Assembly (NCBI GenBank): GCA_017556845.1
Contig: JAFYMA010000210.1
Coordinates: 1 to 7,633, forward strand
Direction of reading: 5' to 3'
Length of the DNA: 7,633 bases
Source of the DNA: Clostridia bacterium
GTDB taxonomy: Bacteria; Bacillota; Clostridia; Oscillospirales; CAG-272
Below are positions 5,480 through 7,633 of the stretch, in pieces (position 1 is the first letter of the stretch; every line of letters begins with the position of its first letter). A model generated the notes under the pieces. It made no database searches, was not told the origin of the DNA, and was given only the letters and a program-made list of their open reading frames with translations. A program made the translations under genes and the position numbers.

Positions 5480-6388
5480 TCAGATCACTTTCAATGCAAG
5501 ATTTTTTACGCACGTTCCGTCAGCTCCGTCATTCCACAGCTTGACGTATCCGCCGCATACGGAGTGAAGGTCAAATCCGAGGTCGGCTATTGCGTAAATG
5601 CTGTTAAATTGGCTTTCGGCAGAATATGCGTATACTGCCGTGTTTCCGTTTTCAGTCACCGTATCGAGAATATACAGTCTTTCGTTAAGACCGTTTTCAT
5701 CGGATTGAAATACGTGTATCTTCTGCTCGCCGCTTTCCATCTTCTGAACGAGAAGGCATATTCTGCTGAACGAATCGGTAATGCTACGCTTCAACGGCAG
5801 AACCGCATCGCTGCCGTTTTTATCCTGTATGCAAAGCTTGCCTTCGGAAAAATAAAGCCACAGACCGTTGTTTTCATCGGAAAGTCCCCAATCGGATGCT
5901 ATTCCGAGCCCTACGTAAAGCGCTTTTTCGTCATTTCCCGTCTTTAATTCAAATTCAAATCTGTACGTTTCCTCAGGTGAAAACTCCTTCATATACGCAA
6001 CGTCAAAGCCCTTCGGCCCGTCGCTTGTAAGATATCCGTTTTCGTACAGAGGGCTGCCCGTGACATTCCAGCTTTCGTCGCTTGCCAATATCTGATCTGC
6101 CATTGAGGCAAAGACCCAGCCGTCAGAGTATTCGGACGGCTCCTCGTGCGTAGGAATTCCCGTTACAAGACCGGTATCGGTCTCGTTATCACCTTCGGTG
6201 CTGACGTGCGTTTCAGGTGCAGTCTGAATACCGTTTTGCGTGTTTTCCTCTGACGGAGCATTCGTCGCCGGAGCTATATCAGCCCCCGGCGTTTCAGGTG
6301 ATGTTTCGTTTGCTTTTTCAGTCTTACCGCAGGCGGAAAGTGTGATAAGCACCGCACATATCAAAGATATTATCCGTATTTTTTTCAT
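5480..6388 (-). CDS. Predicted lipoprotein of unknown function
   Basis: The 302-residue protein starts with a lipoprotein signal: MKKIR, a hydrophobic stretch and the lipobox LSAC (17-20), with C20 as the expected lipid-anchored residue. Residues 21-88 are a Thr/Pro/Glu/Asn-rich, low-complexity spacer suited to crossing the wall. Residues ~90-302 look like one beta-sandwich domain with alternating hydrophobic strands (YRFEFELKT, ALYVGLGIASDWG, GLWLYFSEGKLCIQD), similar in style to LamG or DUF1080-like carbohydrate-binding folds; this is inference from pattern only. No catalytic motif was recognised. The start is ATG, with GAAAGGA at 6405-6399. It lies 22 nt after hemW and abuts cimA, so it appears to be a passenger in that operon. 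Confidence 0.85.
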   Translation of the reverse strand: MKKIRIISLICAVLITLSACGKTEKANETSPETPGADIAPATNAPSEENTQNGIQTAPETHVSTEGDNETDTGLVTGIPTHEEPSEYSDGWVFASMADQILASDESWNVTGSPLYENGYLTSDGPKGFDVAYMKEFSPEETYRFEFELKTGNDEKALYVGLGIASDWGLSDENNGLWLYFSEGKLCIQDKNGSDAVLPLKRSITDSFSRICLLVQKMESGEQKIHVFQSDENGLNERLYILDTVTENGNTAVYAYSAESQFNSIYAIADLGFDLHSVCGGYVKLWNDGADGTCVKNLALKVI

Positions 6389-6410
6389 AACCGTTTATTC
6401 CTTTCGTAAA

Positions 6411-7550
6411 TTAACCGTCAAAATCGAGTATATCGGAAAGTATCGTGTTCGACACGTCAAAGCCCTTGTCTGTAAAACGCAGATGCGTGCCGTTTTCCAT
6501 AAATCCGCCCTTGACGTACGGGGCGATCTTATCTCCGTATTCGCAGTCAAGATCCTTGCCAGTTCTTTTTTTAAACTCGCTTTTGTCAACTCCGCGCACA
6601 AGACGTAAGGACAGCATAAGATATTCCGATACGGCATCGTTCCGCGACGGCGTTTCCTTTTCACAAAGAGCCTCGTCAAGACTTATCTTGCCGTTTGCAA
6701 ACGATATGTATTTATTTATATCGTGCGTAAACGTGTATCTTACGCCGTTGTAAAAGCCCGATGCTGACGGGCCGAAGGCAAGATATTCGTCCCTGCTCCA
6801 GTATTTCAGATTATGACGGCTTTCATAGCCGCTTTTTGCGTAATTTGATATTTCGTATCTGTGCATACCGTAATGCTCCATACGCTCACGGCACATTTGT
6901 ATCATATCGCATATATCGTCCTCTGACGGAAACGTATAGCTGCTTCTGTCAGCGTACATTTTAGTATGCTCCTCAAGCTTCAGAATGTATGATGATGCGT
7001 GCGTTATATCAAGGCTCAGAAGTCTGTCGAGCGACTGTGAAAAGGAGTGTACGCTCTGGCTTGGAATACCGAACATAAGATCGCAGCTTATGTTGTCAAA
7101 GCCCGCTTTTTTAGCCGATCGAACGGTATTTATTCCGTCAGATGCGCTGTGTGCTCTGCCAAGAAGCGACAGCTCTTTATCCGAAAATGACTGTATACCT
7201 ATGCTCAGTCTGTTGAAGCCGCAGGCGCGCATTTTTTTGAATGCATCACCGCTTGCAGTGTTCGGGTTACATTCTGCGCTTATTTCCGCATTCGGCAAAA
7301 CGCAGAACGTGTCAAATATGCATTTCAGTACGTCGCACAGACCGTCTGCACCGAAATACGTGGGCGTGCCTCCGCCGAAATATACGGTATCGACCGTAAG
7401 ATGCAAGTCCTTGTATGATCGGATATGCTTTATAAGCGCGTTTTTGTATTCAGCCGATAACGATATATCGGCGCCCGAATAAAAATCGCAGTACGCACAC
7501 CGCTTTACGCAAAACGGTATGTGGATATATACGCCGAGCGGCTTATTCAT
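6411..7550 (-). CDS. hemW: Heme chaperone HemW (radical SAM)
   Basis: The 379-residue protein is a member of the HemN/HemW radical-SAM family. It has IHIPFCVKRCAYCDF with C14, C18 and C21 binding the 4Fe-4S cluster (CX3CX2C), GGGTPT (59-64), AECNPNT (92-98), IGIQSF (118-123), LGRAH (130-134) and the HemW-specific HNLKYW (246-251), plus a C-terminal HemN_C domain (~305-375). HNxxYW and a Phe two residues after the third Cys mark HemW, which inserts heme, rather than coproporphyrinogen dehydrogenase HemN. A TAG codon directly before ATG 7550 fixes the start. There is no good ribosome binding site, and lepA overlaps by 8 nt, so translation is probably coupled to lepA. lepA-hemW is a common Firmicute pair. 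Confidence 0.95.
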   Translation of the reverse strand: MNKPLGVYIHIPFCVKRCAYCDFYSGADISLSAEYKNALIKHIRSYKDLHLTVDTVYFGGGTPTYFGADGLCDVLKCIFDTFCVLPNAEISAECNPNTASGDAFKKMRACGFNRLSIGIQSFSDKELSLLGRAHSASDGINTVRSAKKAGFDNISCDLMFGIPSQSVHSFSQSLDRLLSLDITHASSYILKLEEHTKMYADRSSYTFPSEDDICDMIQMCRERMEHYGMHRYEISNYAKSGYESRHNLKYWSRDEYLAFGPSASGFYNGVRYTFTHDINKYISFANGKISLDEALCEKETPSRNDAVSEYLMLSLRLVRGVDKSEFKKRTGKDLDCEYGDKIAPYVKGGFMENGTHLRFTDKGFDVSNTILSDILDFDG

Positions 7551-7633
7551 CTAATTTAAGCACAGCCATAAACGCCTCCTGCGGTACTTGTACCGTACCG
7601 AGAGAGCGCATACGCTTTTTACCTTCCTTCTGC
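7543..7633 (-). CDS. lepA: Elongation factor 4 (LepA), C-terminal end (partial)
   Basis: The last 29 codons are visible. They read QKEGKKRMRSLGTVQV followed by PQEAFMAVLKLDE and TAA (7545-7543). This is the conserved tail of LepA/EF4, a ribosome-associated GTPase (KEGKKRM...VPQEAFMAVLKLD). The tail is basic and contacts the ribosome in this family. The reading frame enters at 7632 from the right edge and is intact. The last eight bases overlap the hemW start. AGGAGG (7580-7575) followed by an in-frame ATG occurs inside the tail but is just part of the coding sequence. Confidence 0.93.
   Translation of the reverse strand, partial: QKEGKKRMRSLGTVQVPQEAFMAVLKLDE

Noticed and set aside
5357..5947. 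Plus-strand 196-codon frame opposite cimA and the lipoprotein gene
   Set aside because: It spans two antisense genes and has no family motif; the minus-strand genes carry clear signatures.
6395..6679. Minus-strand 94-codon frame inside hemW
   Set aside because: It is an alternative frame of hemW; hemW has all of its family motifs and length.

Overview
The window looks like chromosomal DNA of a spore-forming Firmicute, most likely an anaerobic clostridium-type organism. The evidence is a spoVAC-family gene, an ireB-family regulator, the lepA-hemW gene pair and several textbook sigma-A promoters and GGAGG-type ribosome binding sites. Assignment to a genus is not possible from the sequence alone. 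Almost everything is on the minus strand; spoVAC is the only gene on the plus strand.

Right part (7633 down to 3920, minus strand): the end of lepA overlaps hemW by 8 nt. A lipoprotein gene of unknown function follows 22 nt later, and cimA, (R)-citramalate synthase, starts directly after the lipoprotein stop codon. This looks like one operon. It ends in an AT-rich hairpin that overlaps both the cimA stop codon and the -35 box of the next gene. hrcA-grpE-dnaK, which follow hemW in Bacillus, are absent here.

Middle (3910 down to 3170): ireB (UPF0297) has its own near-consensus promoter but is not followed by ruvX. Next comes a tRNA-Arg(ACG) gene with its own promoter, an ~80-nt leader and a strong terminator. 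That terminator is symmetrical and lies between the convergent tRNA and spoVAC. Between it and spoVAC is an array of small hairpins joined by ATGATGTT/AACATCATT linkers, a non-coding interspersed-repeat type.

Left part (3168 down to 1): spoVAC (plus) and a two-gene minus-strand operon diverge from a 121-bp intergenic region. The operon encodes a 530-residue protein joining a beta-rich N-terminal region, a C39-type cysteine peptidase and an N-acetylmuramoyl-L-alanine amidase, with no visible signal peptide, followed by nfo (endonuclease IV). In Bacillus both nfo and spoVA are forespore genes, so the neighbourhood may have a spore theme, although the promoter seen for the operon is sigma-A-like. 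The window ends in the start of a transposase gene, probably IS3-family orfA. Its leader can fold into a large hairpin that hides the ribosome binding site in read-through transcripts but probably not in transcripts from its own promoter.

The most unusual items are the secretion-signal-less peptidase-amidase fusion, the spoVAC gene without spoVAD/E, the hairpin array, the transposase leader switch, the hairpin covering the spoVAC ribosome binding site and a tRNA-Arg with two stem mismatches.
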